Positions 36,564-45,177 are shown, counted from the stretch's first letter. The stretch: 64,000 nucleotides of DNA from Kocuria dechangensis (GCF_014636775.1 NZ_BMEQ01000007.1:62001-126000); one strand, 5' to 3'. The notes: generated from the letters alone by a model not told the origin. Program-made: numbers and translations.

Positions 36564-37730
36564 ATGGCCGAGCTGCACGTCCCCGACGACGCCGTGGTCC
36601 TCGACGGGCCCCTCGCCGGCGACCCCCTCGACCTGCTGCCCCGGCTGACCCGGGCGCTGGGCCGGGAGGGTCCCGCCGTCGTGGTGCGCACGTCCGGGTC
36701 CACCGGCCGGGCGAAGCGGACCGTCCTCACCACGGACGCCCTGGCCGCGTCCTCGCTGGCCACCGCCGTGCGCACCGGCGGCGTGGGGCAGTGGCTGCTC
36801 GCGCTCCCGGCCCACCACGTGGCGGGCCTGCAGGTGCTCGTGCGCTCCCTCTACGCGGGCACCACGCCCGAGGTGCTCGACCCCGCGGCGCGCTTCACCC
36901 CCGGGGCGTTCGCCGCGGCCGTCCAGGAGATGAAGGACCCCGTGCGGTTCGCCTCGCTCGTCCCCACCCAGTTGCAGCGGATCCTGCAGCCCGCCTCGGG
37001 GCCGCGCGACGGGGACGCCGTGGCCGCGCTGAAGAGCTTCCAGGCGGTGCTGCTGGGCGGCTCCGCGGCCCCCCCCGCGCTGCTGCGGGCGGCCCGGGAG
37101 GCCGACGTCAACGTGGTCACCACCTACGGGATGTCCGAGACCTGCGGCGGGTGCGTCTACGACGGCGTGCCCCTCGACGGGGTGGCCGTGCGCATCGGGG
37201 CGCCCGGCGCGGACGACGACGCCCCGGCTCCCGGCGCCCCGCGCCCCGCGGGCCCGGGCCGGATCTGGCTGGGCGGCGCCGTCGTCGCCGCGGGCTACGC
37301 CGGGGACCCGGAGCAGACCGCGCGGCACTTCCGGGATGCCGGGGGCACGCGCTGGTACCGCACCGACGACCTCGGCGAGCTGTCCCCGGAGGGCGTGCTG
37401 AGCGTGCACGGGCGGGTCGACGACGTCGTGAACACGGGTGGGGTCAAGGTCTCCGCGGGCCTGGTCACGGCGGCGCTGCTGCGCCACCCCGCGGTGCGCC
37501 AGGCCCTGGTGCTGGGCGTGCCGGACCCCGAGTGGGGCCAGGCGGTGGGCGCGGCGGTCGTCGCGGTCCCCGGCGCCGACCGGGAGGCGCTGCGCGCGGA
37601 GCTGGCCGAGACGGTGCGCGGCGAGCACGGCGCCGCCGCGGTCCCCCGCCGCTGGGCGTGGCCGGACGAGCTGCCGCTGCTGCCCACGGGTAAGCCGGAC
37701 CGGGCGGCGGTCGCGGCGCTGCTGGGCTGA
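36564..37730 (+). CDS. menE: o-Succinylbenzoate-CoA ligase
   Basis: A 388-residue acyl-adenylating enzyme that activates o-succinylbenzoate with ATP and CoA for MenB. The ATP loop VVRTSGSTGRAKRT is at about residues 39-52. TYGMSETCGGCVYDG follows, then WYRTDDLGELSPEGVLSVHGRVDDVVNTGGVKVS, and the catalytic lysine is in LLPTGKPDR near the C-terminus. It is shorter than general acyl-CoA ligases, as is normal for actinobacterial MenE. GAGGAGGG five bases before the ATG is an excellent ribosome site, consistent with an internal operon gene. It acts between MenC and MenB in the pathway. Confidence 0.93.
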   Translation: MAELHVPDDAVVLDGPLAGDPLDLLPRLTRALGREGPAVVVRTSGSTGRAKRTVLTTDALAASSLATAVRTGGVGQWLLALPAHHVAGLQVLVRSLYAGTTPEVLDPAARFTPGAFAAAVQEMKDPVRFASLVPTQLQRILQPASGPRDGDAVAALKSFQAVLLGGSAAPPALLRAAREADVNVVTTYGMSETCGGCVYDGVPLDGVAVRIGAPGADDDAPAPGAPRPAGPGRIWLGGAVVAAGYAGDPEQTARHFRDAGGTRWYRTDDLGELSPEGVLSVHGRVDDVVNTGGVKVSAGLVTAALLRHPAVRQALVLGVPDPEWGQAVGAAVVAVPGADREALRAELAETVRGEHGAAAVPRRWAWPDELPLLPTGKPDRAAVAALLG

Positions 37731-37825
37731 GCCCGGTCCTCCCGGGCGTGAAACAATGATCCCCGCCCGCACCCCCGTGCCGGGCCGCGTCCCGCGCGAC
37801 ATCGTTCTTCCCCGGAGGTAAGCCC

Positions 37826-38707
37826 GTGGCCACGCCCGCACAGTGGATCGAGGGGGCCCGGCTCCGGACCCTCCCCATGGCTCTCGCCCCGGTCCTCGCC
37901 GGCTCCGCCGCGGCGCAGGCGCTGCACTCCTTCGGGCCGGTCCGCGCGCTGCTGGCCCTGCTGGTGGCGCTGCTCCTGCAGATCGGCGTGAACTACGCCA
38001 ACGACTACTCCGACGGCGTCAAGGGCACGGACGACCACCGCGTGGGGCCCCTGCGCCTCACCGGCTCCGGCGCCGCCCGGCCCGGCCAGGTGAAGGCCGC
38101 CGCGCTGGTCTGCTTCGGCCTCGCGGCCGTGGCCGGGGCTGCGCTCGTGGTGCTGAGCCGGCAGTGGTGGTTCATCCCCGTGGGGCTCTCGGCCGTGCTC
38201 GCCGCGTGGGGCTACACCGGCGGGCGGGTGCCCTACGGCTACCTGGGCCTGGGCGACGTCTTCGTGTTCGTCTACTTCGGCCTCGTGGCCGTGCTCGGCA
38301 CGACCCTCACCCAGGCGGGCACCCTCAACCTCGAGGCCTGGATCGGGGCGCTGTCCACGGGGCTCATCGCCTGCGCGCTGCTGATGGCCAACAACATCCG
38401 GGACCTGCCCACGGACCGCGAGGTCGGCAAGCGCACCCTGGCCGTGCGGCTGGGCGACCCGATGGCGCGCGTGGTGTTCGCCGCCGAGATCGCCGTGGCG
38501 CTGCTGCTCGTGCTGTTCCTCGTGCCCTACAACCCGTGGATGCTGATCGTGCTGCTGCTCGTGCCGATGGCGCTGCCGCCGATCGCCACGGTGCTGCGGG
38601 TGCAGGACCGGCGCCAGCTCATCCCGGTGCTCAAGCAGTGCGGGGTGCTCAACGTGGGCTGGGCCGTGCTGTTCGCGCTGGCGGTGCTGCTGCGCCAGTG
38701 GCTGTGA
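37826..38707 (+). CDS. menA: 1,4-Dihydroxy-2-naphthoate polyprenyltransferase
   Basis: A 293-residue UbiA-superfamily membrane enzyme that attaches the polyprenyl chain to the naphthoate ring, with loss of CO2. The two aspartate-rich motifs are NDYSDGVKGTDD (about residues 58-69) and NNIRDLPTDREVGKRTLAVRLG (about 193-214). Eight to nine membrane helices span the rest. The GTG start is fixed by GGAGGTAAG six bases upstream. It is the last gene of menB-menE-menA and produces demethylmenaquinone, the substrate of MenG encoded 29 kb away. Confidence 0.95.
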   Translation: MATPAQWIEGARLRTLPMALAPVLAGSAAAQALHSFGPVRALLALLVALLLQIGVNYANDYSDGVKGTDDHRVGPLRLTGSGAARPGQVKAAALVCFGLAAVAGAALVVLSRQWWFIPVGLSAVLAAWGYTGGRVPYGYLGLGDVFVFVYFGLVAVLGTTLTQAGTLNLEAWIGALSTGLIACALLMANNIRDLPTDREVGKRTLAVRLGDPMARVVFAAEIAVALLLVLFLVPYNPWMLIVLLLVPMALPPIATVLRVQDRRQLIPVLKQCGVLNVGWAVLFALAVLLRQWL

Positions 38708-38728
38708 GCGGCCGCCGAGCCGGCCGCT
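38707..38728 (+). terminator. Stem-loop directly after menA stop
   Basis: AGCGGCCG pairs with CGGCCGCT over a six-base loop starting at the stop codon itself. The rest of the gap to 38808 is a degenerate series of GAGCCGG- and GGGCCGGTC-containing units, including GAGCCGGCCGCTG twice. Confidence 0.5.
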
Positions 38729-38808
38729 GATCCCGCCTCGGGGCCGGTCACGAGCCGGCCGCTGGGCCGGTCGCCGGGCCGCCCGTTGAGCCGGTCACGG
38801 CGAGGGGC

Positions 38809-39096
38809 TCAGACCTCGCGGCCGTCCTCACGGAGCTTGCGGTCCACGTAGGCGTCCTCGACCGCCTGGTCCTCGAGGGCCACCCGGTTGCTGGGCTTCG
38901 GGGCCCGCGCGGTCCAGCGGCGGAACTCCTCGCCGGCGGCCGCGTGCAGGCGCGGGAAGAAGAGGTAGGAGACCGCGAAGGAGACGGCCACCGCGGCGAT
39001 CCCGGACAGGATCAGCCCCACGTCCAGCGCCGTGCAGACCAGGAAGACCAGCACCAGGACGGCCAGCCGGAGCAGGGAGTACTTGAGGAAATTCAC
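38809..39096 (-). CDS. DUF4229-family small membrane protein
   Basis: A 95-residue protein with two membrane helices (about residues 4-25 and 28-48) and a charged tail. It matches the actinobacterial DUF4229 pattern: MNFLKYSLLRLAVLVLVF, then FPRLHAAAGEEFRRW and a VDRKLREDG end. No function is known. The GTG start lies six bases after TACACT, a leaderless arrangement. It is divergent from the PLDc_N protein, with only 74 bases between start codons. Both are small membrane proteins near menA and the cytochrome c operon, though a link to respiration is only suggested by position. Confidence 0.8.
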   Translation of the reverse strand: MNFLKYSLLRLAVLVLVFLVCTALDVGLILSGIAAVAVSFAVSYLFFPRLHAAAGEEFRRWTARAPKPSNRVALEDQAVEDAYVDRKLREDGREV

Positions 39097-39102
39097 CCGC
39101 CC

Positions 39103-39163
39103 AGTGTACTGAGCCCAGCTGGGAGCGAGCGCCGAGCCCGCGTCCAGGCAACTCCCCTACGAT
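39103..39163. promoter_or_regulatory. Divergent leaderless promoters of 39096 and 39171
   Basis: TACACT on the minus strand (39108-39103) ends six bases before one start codon. TACGAT on the plus strand (39158-39163) ends seven bases before the other. The 49 bases between them must hold both -35 regions. Confidence 0.5.
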
Positions 39164-39170
39164 TGACGGC

Positions 39171-39725
39171 ATGGGCAGAGCGATTCTCATCATCGGTGCG
39201 GCCGCCTTGGCGGTGGGCGTCATCGTCTACTCCCTCATCGAGTGCGCCCGCACCAGCAGCGCCGACATGCGCGGCCTGCGCAAGGGCGGGTGGATCGCGG
39301 TGATCCTCCTCCTCCCCCTCCTGGGCGCGCTCCTGTGGCTGTTCCTGGGCCGGCCCCAGGGATCCGGGGAGGGCGGCCGGAGCGTGCGGCCCAGGGGTCC
39401 CGACGACGACCCCCAGTTCCTGCGCAACCTCGAGGAGCGCCGGCGGCAGAAGGAGCAGGCGGAGAAGCTGCGGCGCTGGGAGGAGCAGCTGAAGCGCAAC
39501 GGCGGGTCCGGCGCCGCCGGCCGGCCGGGGGACGGCTCCGGGAAGCCCCCCGCCGGAGACTCGGACAAGGACCACGAGAAGGACCTCGACAAGAACTTCG
39601 ACAAGAACTTCGACAAGGAGTTCGAGCAGGAGTTCGGGCAGCAGTTCGGCGAGGAGCCCGACGAGGGCCCCGCCGACGGCCTGCCGGACGACACCTCGGA
39701 CAGCAACCGCCCGCCCCGCGACTGA
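39171..39725 (+). CDS. PLDc_N-type membrane protein with charged repeat tail
   Basis: A 184-residue protein. Residues 1-62 are a phospholipase D nuclease N-terminal-like module with two membrane spans: MGRAILIIGAAALAVGVIVY, then YSLIECARTSSADMRGLRKGGWIAVILLLPLLGALLWLF. A highly charged coiled-coil stretch (about 80-110, LRNLEERRRQKEQAEKLRRW) follows. The tail holds the repetitive D-K-N-F / D-K-E-F / E-Q-E-F / G-Q-Q-F series at about 135-160, a phenylalanine every four residues. No catalytic HKD motif is present, so it is not a phospholipase. Its role is unknown; a membrane-anchored scaffold is a guess. The start follows TACGAT by seven bases. Confidence 0.75.
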   Translation: MGRAILIIGAAALAVGVIVYSLIECARTSSADMRGLRKGGWIAVILLLPLLGALLWLFLGRPQGSGEGGRSVRPRGPDDDPQFLRNLEERRRQKEQAEKLRRWEEQLKRNGGSGAAGRPGDGSGKPPAGDSDKDHEKDLDKNFDKNFDKEFEQEFGQQFGEEPDEGPADGLPDDTSDSNRPPRD

Positions 39726-39758
39726 CGTCCGGTGGCTCCTGAGAGGCGAGCGACCGGC

Positions 39759-39816
39759 GTCCGACGGCCGAGAGTCCGTTGGCCAAAGTCCGGTGGCCGA
39801 GAGGCCGGTGACCGGC
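39759..39816. repeat. Degenerate 14/15-bp tandem repeats
   Basis: Successive units GTCCGACGGCCGAGA, GTCCGTTGGCCAAA, GTCCGGTGGCCGAGA and GGCCGGTGACCGGC follow one another. A further GTCCGGTGGC lies at 39727, just after the upstream gene. They look like a decayed minisatellite. Confidence 0.5.
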
Positions 39817-39828
39817 GCCCGGACACAG

Positions 39829-39864
39829 GAACGGCCCGCACCCCACGGAGGGTGCGGGCCGTTC
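39829..39864. terminator. Stem-loop terminator behind ccsB
   Basis: Arms GAACGGCCCGCACCC and complement (15 bp) around CACGGA lie 19 bases from the ccsB stop. They separate the cytochrome c operon from the convergent PLDc_N gene. Confidence 0.78.
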
Positions 39865-39883
39865 GTGCAGGAGCGGCGCCGGG

Positions 39884-40936
39884 TCAGACCCCCGCGTAGG
39901 AGTGCAGGCCCGCGAAGACCGTGTTGACCACGGTGAAGTTGAAGATGATGCACAGGTAGCCGACGATCGACAGCCACGCCGACCGGGTGCCGGTCCACCC
40001 GCGGGTGGCACGGGCGTGCATGTAGGCCGCGTAGACCACCCAGATCACGAAGGTCCAGACCTCCTTGGTGTCCCAGCCCCAGTAGCGGCCCCAGGCCTGC
40101 TCGGCCCAGATGGCGCCGGCCGCCAGCGTGAAGGTCCAGAACGCGAAGCCCACCGCGTTGAGCCGGAAGGACAGGTTCTCCAGGGCCTGCGCGGAGGGCA
40201 CCAGGCGCAGGAACGGCATGCCGGGCCGCTCGCCCGCCAGGACGGCCCTCTCCCGGTGCGCCTGCAGCAGCTGCAGCACGGCCATGGCGAACGTGATGGT
40301 GAAGATGCCGGAGGCGGCCACGGCGATGGACACGTGGATCACGAGCCACCAGGACTGCAGCGCCGGCTGCAGCGGCCCCACGGGGGTGGGGAAGCCGATG
40401 GTCGCCGCGCACAGCATGATCACCACGAGCCCGGAGACCAGGGTGCCCACGAAGCGCAGGTCCTTGGCCAGCAGCGCGGCCAGGTACACCCCGGCGACGA
40501 CGAGCGCGCCGCTGGTGCAGAACTCGTACATGTTGCCCCACGGCACCCGGTCGGCGGCCACGGCGCGGGTGACCACCGCGGCGGCGTGGACCACGAAGGC
40601 CAGGACCATGACGGCCACCGCCACGCGGGCCGCCGGGCGGCGCTCGCCGGTGTAGCGCATCTCGGCGTCCGCCACGTGCCCGGCCAGCTCGGAGCGGGCG
40701 GTCGTGCGGAAGCCGCGCCCGGCGTCGTCGGCGGACCCGCCCGCCGGCGCACCGCGGGAGGCGCCGCCGGACGCGGCGCCCACCAGCTCGCGCTCGCCCG
40801 CGCCCTCGGCGCCCCGCAGGGCCTTGGAGTGGGACGCCAGGTCCCAGGCGAAGGCCACGAAGCTCACCAGGTAGGTCATGGCGGCCAGGAGCATGAACAG
40901 CTCGCTCCAGGTGCCCAGGGTCTCGTTGACGTTCAT
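39884..40936 (-). CDS. ccsB: Cytochrome c synthase subunit CcsB/CcsA
   Basis: A 350-residue membrane protein of System II cytochrome c biogenesis. Together with ResB it carries heme to the outer face and ligates it to apocytochromes. The heme-handling WWD signature is IWAEQAWGRYWGWDTKEVWTF (about residues 275-295). PWGNMYEFCTSGA and external histidines such as VIHVSIAVAASG are present. Eight spans plus an unusual Ala/Gly-rich cytoplasmic insert after helix 1 (about residues 40-75) make it a little longer than minimal homologues. AGAGGA eight bases upstream supports the ATG. It is the last gene of tlpA-ccdA-resB-ccsB and begins 13 bases after resB. Confidence 0.93.
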   Translation of the reverse strand: MNVNETLGTWSELFMLLAAMTYLVSFVAFAWDLASHSKALRGAEGAGERELVGAASGGASRGAPAGGSADDAGRGFRTTARSELAGHVADAEMRYTGERRPAARVAVAVMVLAFVVHAAAVVTRAVAADRVPWGNMYEFCTSGALVVAGVYLAALLAKDLRFVGTLVSGLVVIMLCAATIGFPTPVGPLQPALQSWWLVIHVSIAVAASGIFTITFAMAVLQLLQAHRERAVLAGERPGMPFLRLVPSAQALENLSFRLNAVGFAFWTFTLAAGAIWAEQAWGRYWGWDTKEVWTFVIWVVYAAYMHARATRGWTGTRSAWLSIVGYLCIIFNFTVVNTVFAGLHSYAGV

Positions 40937-40949
40937 GCCCGCTATCCTC

Positions 40950-42698
40950 TCACTCGTTCCCGGCCGGGGTGCCGGCCGGGGTCGCGGTGGCCGTGGTGCG
41001 CCCGGCGCCACCGGTCTCGCGCACGCCCGCGGACTGCCACTGCTCGGTCCACAGCTCGGCGAGCCGCTCCGCCTCGGTGTGCAGCCGCGGGTCCTCGCCG
41101 CGGGCCAGCAGGCCGTACTCCAGGACGGTGGTCGGGCGCCCGTCGTCGTCGGTGCCCCGCGCGGCCCGCACCCACACGCGGCGGCGGGCGATGAACATCG
41201 ACATCAGCAGGCCGGCGAACGCCGCCAGGAAGGACACGAACGCCCCGGTCTTGCCCGGGTCGTAGTGGATGTCCAGGCCCACGTAGCGCTTGACGTCCAG
41301 GAACTCGATCGTGCCCTTGCCCTCGGGCAGCTCGTAGGTGCGGTTGGCGCCGTCCAGCTTGATCGCGCCGTTGGAGCTCATCATGGCGTTGAGCTCGGTG
41401 AGCGGCTCGACGTCCAGCACGAACACGTTCTGCGGGTCGCCCGAGTCCAGGCCCAGGTCCCCGTAGTAGGAGGACAGGATCAGCTGCGGGTTGGCCAGGC
41501 CGGGGTCCACGGAGCGGGGCATCGTGCCCTCCTCCCCCACGGCGGTGGGCAGCAGCAGGCCCACGAGGCCGAGCTGGTCGGGGCGGGCGTCCGGGACCTT
41601 GAGCACGAACGAGGAGGTGTACACCCCGTCCGTGGGGATGGTGACCACGGGTCCCTCGAAGGCGACGTCCCCGTTGCCGTCGGTCACCCGGACCACCGGC
41701 GCGTAGCCGTTGCCCACGAGGTAGGACTTCACGCCGTTCACCTCGACCGGCTGGTTGACCTTCAGGACCTCCTGGCGCGGCTCCGCGCCGGGCTCGTCCT
41801 GGACGGTGACCTCGGCCGTGAAGTCCAGGGGGGCGCCGTAGTTCTGCGGGACGGTGGTGTCCCGGTTGAACTCGGCCTCGAAGCGGTCCAGGCGCAGCGA
41901 GAACGGCTCGAGCCAGTCGGCGTCGTAGTTGGTGCCCGGGGTGAAGGAGTCGTAGCCGATGAGGGTGTTGACGAAGGACTCGCCCTCCACCAGCACCCGC
42001 TGGCCCTTGTAGCCGAACAGGGAGCCGACGGCCACGGACACGAGCACGCCCAGCAGCGCGAGGTGGAAGACGACGTTGCCGACCTCCTTCCACATCCCGC
42101 GCTCGGCGGCCACGGAGGGCGCGGCGGTCCCTGCGTCCCGCACGGCCACCCGGTAGCCGCGCTTCTTCAGCAGCCGGGCGGCGTCGGCGACGACCTCGTC
42201 CGGGGCCGGTTCCGCGGCGCCGTCGCGGCCGCCGAGGGCGAACGCCCGGTGCTCGGGCAGCCGCTCGAGCCGCCGCGGGGTGCGCGGGGGCTGGGCCCGC
42301 CACGCGCGCCAGTGCTTGGCGGCGCGGGGCAGCACGCAGCCGACCAGGGAGACGAAGAGCAGGAGGTAGATCGCGGAGAACCACGCCGAGGAGAACACGT
42401 CGAACAGCTGCAGCCGGTCCAGCCACTCGCCGAGCACGGGATTGTTGTCGATGTAGTCGCTGACGGCCGTGGGATCCTGGATCCGCTGCGGGAAGACCGA
42501 GCCGGGGACCGCGGCGACGGCGAGCAGCAGCAGCAGGAACAGCGCGGTGTTCATCTTGGTGAGCTGCGTCCACGCCCACCGGAGCATCCCGAGGGGGCCG
42601 AGGGAGGGCAGCTCGACGCCGGGCTCCCCCTTCCGGGGAGGCTCCGGGGACGTCCCGGGCGAGGGGCCCGACGACGACGGGGGCGCTGAGGTGCTCAT
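40950..42698 (-). CDS. resB: Cytochrome c biogenesis protein ResB
   Basis: A 582-residue System II component (Ccs1/ResB). A Pro/Ser-rich N-terminus of about 35 residues precedes LRWAWTQLTKMNTALFLLLLLAVAAVPGSVFPQR, the conserved first helix. Two further helices follow, then a large extracytoplasmic domain (about 230-500), and a final helix with GAFVSFLAAFAGLLMSMFIARRRVW. The C-terminal cytoplasmic tail is extended. AGAAAGG five bases upstream supports the ATG. It lies between ccdA (45 bases upstream) and ccsB. It forms the synthetase with CcsB. Confidence 0.93.
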   Translation of the reverse strand: MSTSAPPSSSGPSPGTSPEPPRKGEPGVELPSLGPLGMLRWAWTQLTKMNTALFLLLLLAVAAVPGSVFPQRIQDPTAVSDYIDNNPVLGEWLDRLQLFDVFSSAWFSAIYLLLFVSLVGCVLPRAAKHWRAWRAQPPRTPRRLERLPEHRAFALGGRDGAAEPAPDEVVADAARLLKKRGYRVAVRDAGTAAPSVAAERGMWKEVGNVVFHLALLGVLVSVAVGSLFGYKGQRVLVEGESFVNTLIGYDSFTPGTNYDADWLEPFSLRLDRFEAEFNRDTTVPQNYGAPLDFTAEVTVQDEPGAEPRQEVLKVNQPVEVNGVKSYLVGNGYAPVVRVTDGNGDVAFEGPVVTIPTDGVYTSSFVLKVPDARPDQLGLVGLLLPTAVGEEGTMPRSVDPGLANPQLILSSYYGDLGLDSGDPQNVFVLDVEPLTELNAMMSSNGAIKLDGANRTYELPEGKGTIEFLDVKRYVGLDIHYDPGKTGAFVSFLAAFAGLLMSMFIARRRVWVRAARGTDDDGRPTTVLEYGLLARGEDPRLHTEAERLAELWTEQWQSAGVRETGGAGRTTATATPAGTPAGNE

Positions 42699-42742
42699 GC
42701 CGGCCTTTCTGGTGTCGGTGTCGGGGCGGGGCTCGGAGGTGC

Positions 42743-43504
42743 TCAGATCGGCATCACCCAGTCGGTGACGAGCTCGGCCTGGATCCAGGAGACGAGGGCC
42801 GTCCAGGCACCCGTCATCATCAGCAGGCCCACGAGGACGAGCAGGCCGCCGCCGGCGCGCTGGATCGCGAGGCGGTGGCGGCGGAAGAAGCCCATCGCGC
42901 CCATGCCGCGGCGCAGGGCCAGGGCCAGCAGGACGAAGGGCACGCCCAGGCCCAGGCAGTAGGCGACCGTGAGGACGGCCGCCTTGCCGCTCGAGGCGCC
43001 GTCCACGTAGACGAGGGCCTGCACGGCGGCGAAGGTGGGGCCGATGCAGGGGGCCCAGCCGAGGCCGAAGGTCACGCCGAGCAGGGGCGCGCCCCACAGC
43101 CCGGGCGGGGGACGGCGCTCGATCTTGCGGTCGCGCTGGAAGAAGGAGAACCCGCCGAGGAAGACGACGCCCATGAGGACCACGAGGGCGCCCAGGAGCA
43201 CGGTGATCCAGTTCTGGCCCAGGAACCACGCGTACGCGCCCAGCTGGGCCAGCAGGACGGACATCAGCAGGAACACGGCGGAGAAGCCCAGCACGAAGAG
43301 CAGGATGCCGCCGAGCACGCGGCCCCGGCGCTGCTCCTGGAGGTCCGCGCCGGTCAGGCCGGTGACGTAGCCGAGGTAGCCGGGCACGAGGGGCAGCACG
43401 CACGGCGAGGCGAAGGAGACGAGGCCGGCGAGCAGCGCCACGGGCAGCGCGGCGAGGAGGGAGCCGTCGAGGACGATCTCGGCGAAGGGGTTGCCGGACG
43501 TCAT
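42743..43504 (-). CDS. ccdA: Thiol-disulfide transmembrane carrier CcdA
   Basis: A 253-residue six-helix protein that moves reducing equivalents across the membrane to keep apocytochrome cysteines reduced. The two active cysteines are in FASPCVLPLVPGYLGYVTG (helix 1) and GLGWAPCIGPTFAAV (helix 4), the duplicated motif of the family. Length and topology are standard. Its ATG overlaps the TlpA-like stop as ATGA, so the thioredoxin partner and the carrier are translationally coupled. Confidence 0.95.
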   Translation of the reverse strand: MTSGNPFAEIVLDGSLLAALPVALLAGLVSFASPCVLPLVPGYLGYVTGLTGADLQEQRRGRVLGGILLFVLGFSAVFLLMSVLLAQLGAYAWFLGQNWITVLLGALVVLMGVVFLGGFSFFQRDRKIERRPPPGLWGAPLLGVTFGLGWAPCIGPTFAAVQALVYVDGASSGKAAVLTVAYCLGLGVPFVLLALALRRGMGAMGFFRRHRLAIQRAGGGLLVLVGLLMMTGAWTALVSWIQAELVTDWVMPI

Positions 43505-44121
43505 GCCGCCTCGGCCACCGTGTCCTCGAGGAGGGTCTCGAGCACGGAGCGGTCCGCGATCCCGAGGATGCGCGCGGCGACCCGGCCCTCGGCGTCGAGC
43601 ACCAGCGTGGTGGGCACCGCCTGCGGGGGCACGTACGCGCTCAGGGCCATCAGCACGCCCCCGTCCTTGTCCCGGAAGGAGGGGTAGGGGATCTCGAAGG
43701 TGCGCTCGAACGCCTCGGCGGTGGGGCGCTCGTCCCGCAGGTTCACCCCGTAGAACGCGGCCTGCCCGTCGAACCGCCGGGCGAGCTCCTTGAGGTCCGG
43801 GGCCTCCACCCGGCACGGGGCGCAGCCCGCGTACCAGAAGTTCAGCAGCACGGGCCGGCCGCGCAGGTCCTCGGCGGAGAGCTCGGTGCCGTCGAAGAGG
43901 GTGCCGGAGAACTGCACGGGCTCGCCCCGCTCCCCCGCCGGGTACTCGGAGACGGTGCCGTCCCCGGCGATGTAGCCCTTCTGGTCCCCGGAGTTGGCCT
44001 GCTGGGCCAGCGAGTCCTCCTCGGCGCACCCGGCGAGGGCGAGCCCGAGGACCCCGAGGCCGGCGAGCGAGAGGACGCGGCGGCGGGACGGGCGGGCGGA
44101 GGGCGTGGTGCGGGAGCTCAC
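43501..44121 (-). CDS. TlpA/ResA-like thiol-disulfide lipoprotein
   Basis: A 206-residue thioredoxin-fold lipoprotein. It has a basic N-terminus, a signal helix and lipobox LAGC (Cys32), then the redox site C99-A-P-C102 in FWYAGCAPCRVEAPDL. An insert typical of ResA/TlpA (GVNLRDERPTAEAF) and the cis-proline region VPPQAVPTTLVLD follow. It would reduce apocytochrome c before heme attachment, fed by CcdA. The GTG start gives a good signal peptide; a weak AGGTGAT is upstream. It is the first of the four cytochrome c genes and lies 53 bases behind the histidine phosphatase gene. Confidence 0.9.
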   Translation of the reverse strand: MSSRTTPSARPSRRRVLSLAGLGVLGLALAGCAEEDSLAQQANSGDQKGYIAGDGTVSEYPAGERGEPVQFSGTLFDGTELSAEDLRGRPVLLNFWYAGCAPCRVEAPDLKELARRFDGQAAFYGVNLRDERPTAEAFERTFEIPYPSFRDKDGGVLMALSAYVPPQAVPTTLVLDAEGRVAARILGIADRSVLETLLEDTVAEAA

Positions 44122-44174
44122 GGACGGATCACCTGGTGGTCTGGAGGGGACGGGAGGGCGGCGGCGCCCGGTCA

Positions 44175-44846
44175 TTATGAACCGGGAAGCTGGTTGACCC
44201 CTGGGTAGAAGCGGGCCGCGGGCTCGCTGTAGACGATCCGGGGCGGGCGCCCGGCGCCGAGGTCGTCGAAGACGAGGGAGGTGAGGGAGGCGAGATTGCA
44301 GCGGCGCCGGCGCGGGTCGTGCGGCAGGGGCCGGCCCTCGGCGGAGCGCCGGGTGAGCCAGATGGGCAGCTGGTGCGAGACGAGCACGGCCTCGGCGCCG
44401 TCGCCGCCGCGCTCGACGGCGGTGCGCCCGGCGTCGAGCACGGCCTCGGCCATCCGGGCCACCTGGTGGCGGTAGGGCTCGCCCCACGAGGGGCGCAGGG
44501 GGTTGAGCAGGTGCGGCCAGTGCCGGGGCTTGAGCAGCTCCGGGCCGTCGACGTGCAGGCCCTCGAAGTGGTTGCGGGGCTCGATGATCCGCTCGTCGGG
44601 GTGCACCGGCAGGTCGAGCTCCCGGGCCACGGGGGCCGCGGTCTCCCGGGCGCGCAGCAGCGGCGAGGAGACGAGGTGGACGATGCGCGAGCCCCCGCCC
44701 ACGCGGGCGGCCAGCTCGGCCGCGGCGGCCTCCGCCATCCGCGCCCCCAGCTCGGTCAGGTGGTAGTTCGGCAGCCGCCCGTAGACGAGGCGGTCCGGGT
44801 TCGCGACCTGGCCGTGGCGCAGCAGGTGGACGGTGGTGGAGGGCAT
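44175..44846 (-). CDS. Histidine phosphatase family protein
   Basis: A 223-residue phosphoglycerate-mutase-like phosphatase. The phosphohistidine motif is LLRHGQVANPDRLVYGRLPNYHLTELG near residue 7-33, the second arginine region is VSSPLLRARETAAPVA, and the later histidine is in VLVSHQLPIW. The family is broad (mutases, sugar and nucleotide phosphatases), so no substrate is assigned. In many actinobacteria such a gene heads the cytochrome c operon, and that linkage is kept here. An ATG three codons upstream is possible; 44846 was chosen because MPSTTVHLLRHGQ is the usual short lead-in. Confidence 0.82.
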   Translation of the reverse strand: MPSTTVHLLRHGQVANPDRLVYGRLPNYHLTELGARMAEAAAAELAARVGGGSRIVHLVSSPLLRARETAAPVARELDLPVHPDERIIEPRNHFEGLHVDGPELLKPRHWPHLLNPLRPSWGEPYRHQVARMAEAVLDAGRTAVERGGDGAEAVLVSHQLPIWLTRRSAEGRPLPHDPRRRRCNLASLTSLVFDDLGAGRPPRIVYSEPAARFYPGVNQLPGS

Positions 44847-44907
44847 GGCTCCCATGATCCCAGACCGGGGGGCGGAGCCCCAAAAAGCCGGCGGCGGCGG
44901 ACCCTGC

Positions 44908-45171
44908 TCAGCCCGCCAGGCGCTCGCGCAGCACCCGCTCCAGCCGGCGCTCGTCGATCCGCCAGAAGTCGCGCGGGACGCCGTCGACCATGACCACGGG
45001 GATCTCCTCGGCGTGCCGGCGCAGCAGCTCGGGGTCGGTATCGACGTCGACCTCCTGCCAGTCGAGGCCGAGACCCGCGGTGACCCGCCCCACGGACTCG
45101 CGGGCCGCCTCGCAGAGGTGGCAGCCCGGGCGGGTGAGGAGGGTCACGACGGGCGGGGCTGGTGAGCTCAT
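44908..45171 (-). CDS. Glutaredoxin-like protein
   Basis: An 87-residue glutaredoxin/thioredoxin-fold protein. The redox site is C17-H-L-C20 in LLTRPGCHLCEAA, the cis-proline is in EEIPVVMVDG, and the C-terminal helix is LERVLRERLAG. It lacks an export signal and should act in the cytoplasm as a small disulfide reductant, perhaps with mycothiol. The ATG lies six bases after TAGCAT, so the transcript is probably leaderless. It is separated from the upstream bS22 gene by a terminator hairpin and is a single-gene unit. Confidence 0.85.
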   Translation of the reverse strand: MSSPAPPVVTLLTRPGCHLCEAARESVGRVTAGLGLDWQEVDVDTDPELLRRHAEEIPVVMVDGVPRDFWRIDERRLERVLRERLAG

Positions 45172-45177
45172 GCGCCC

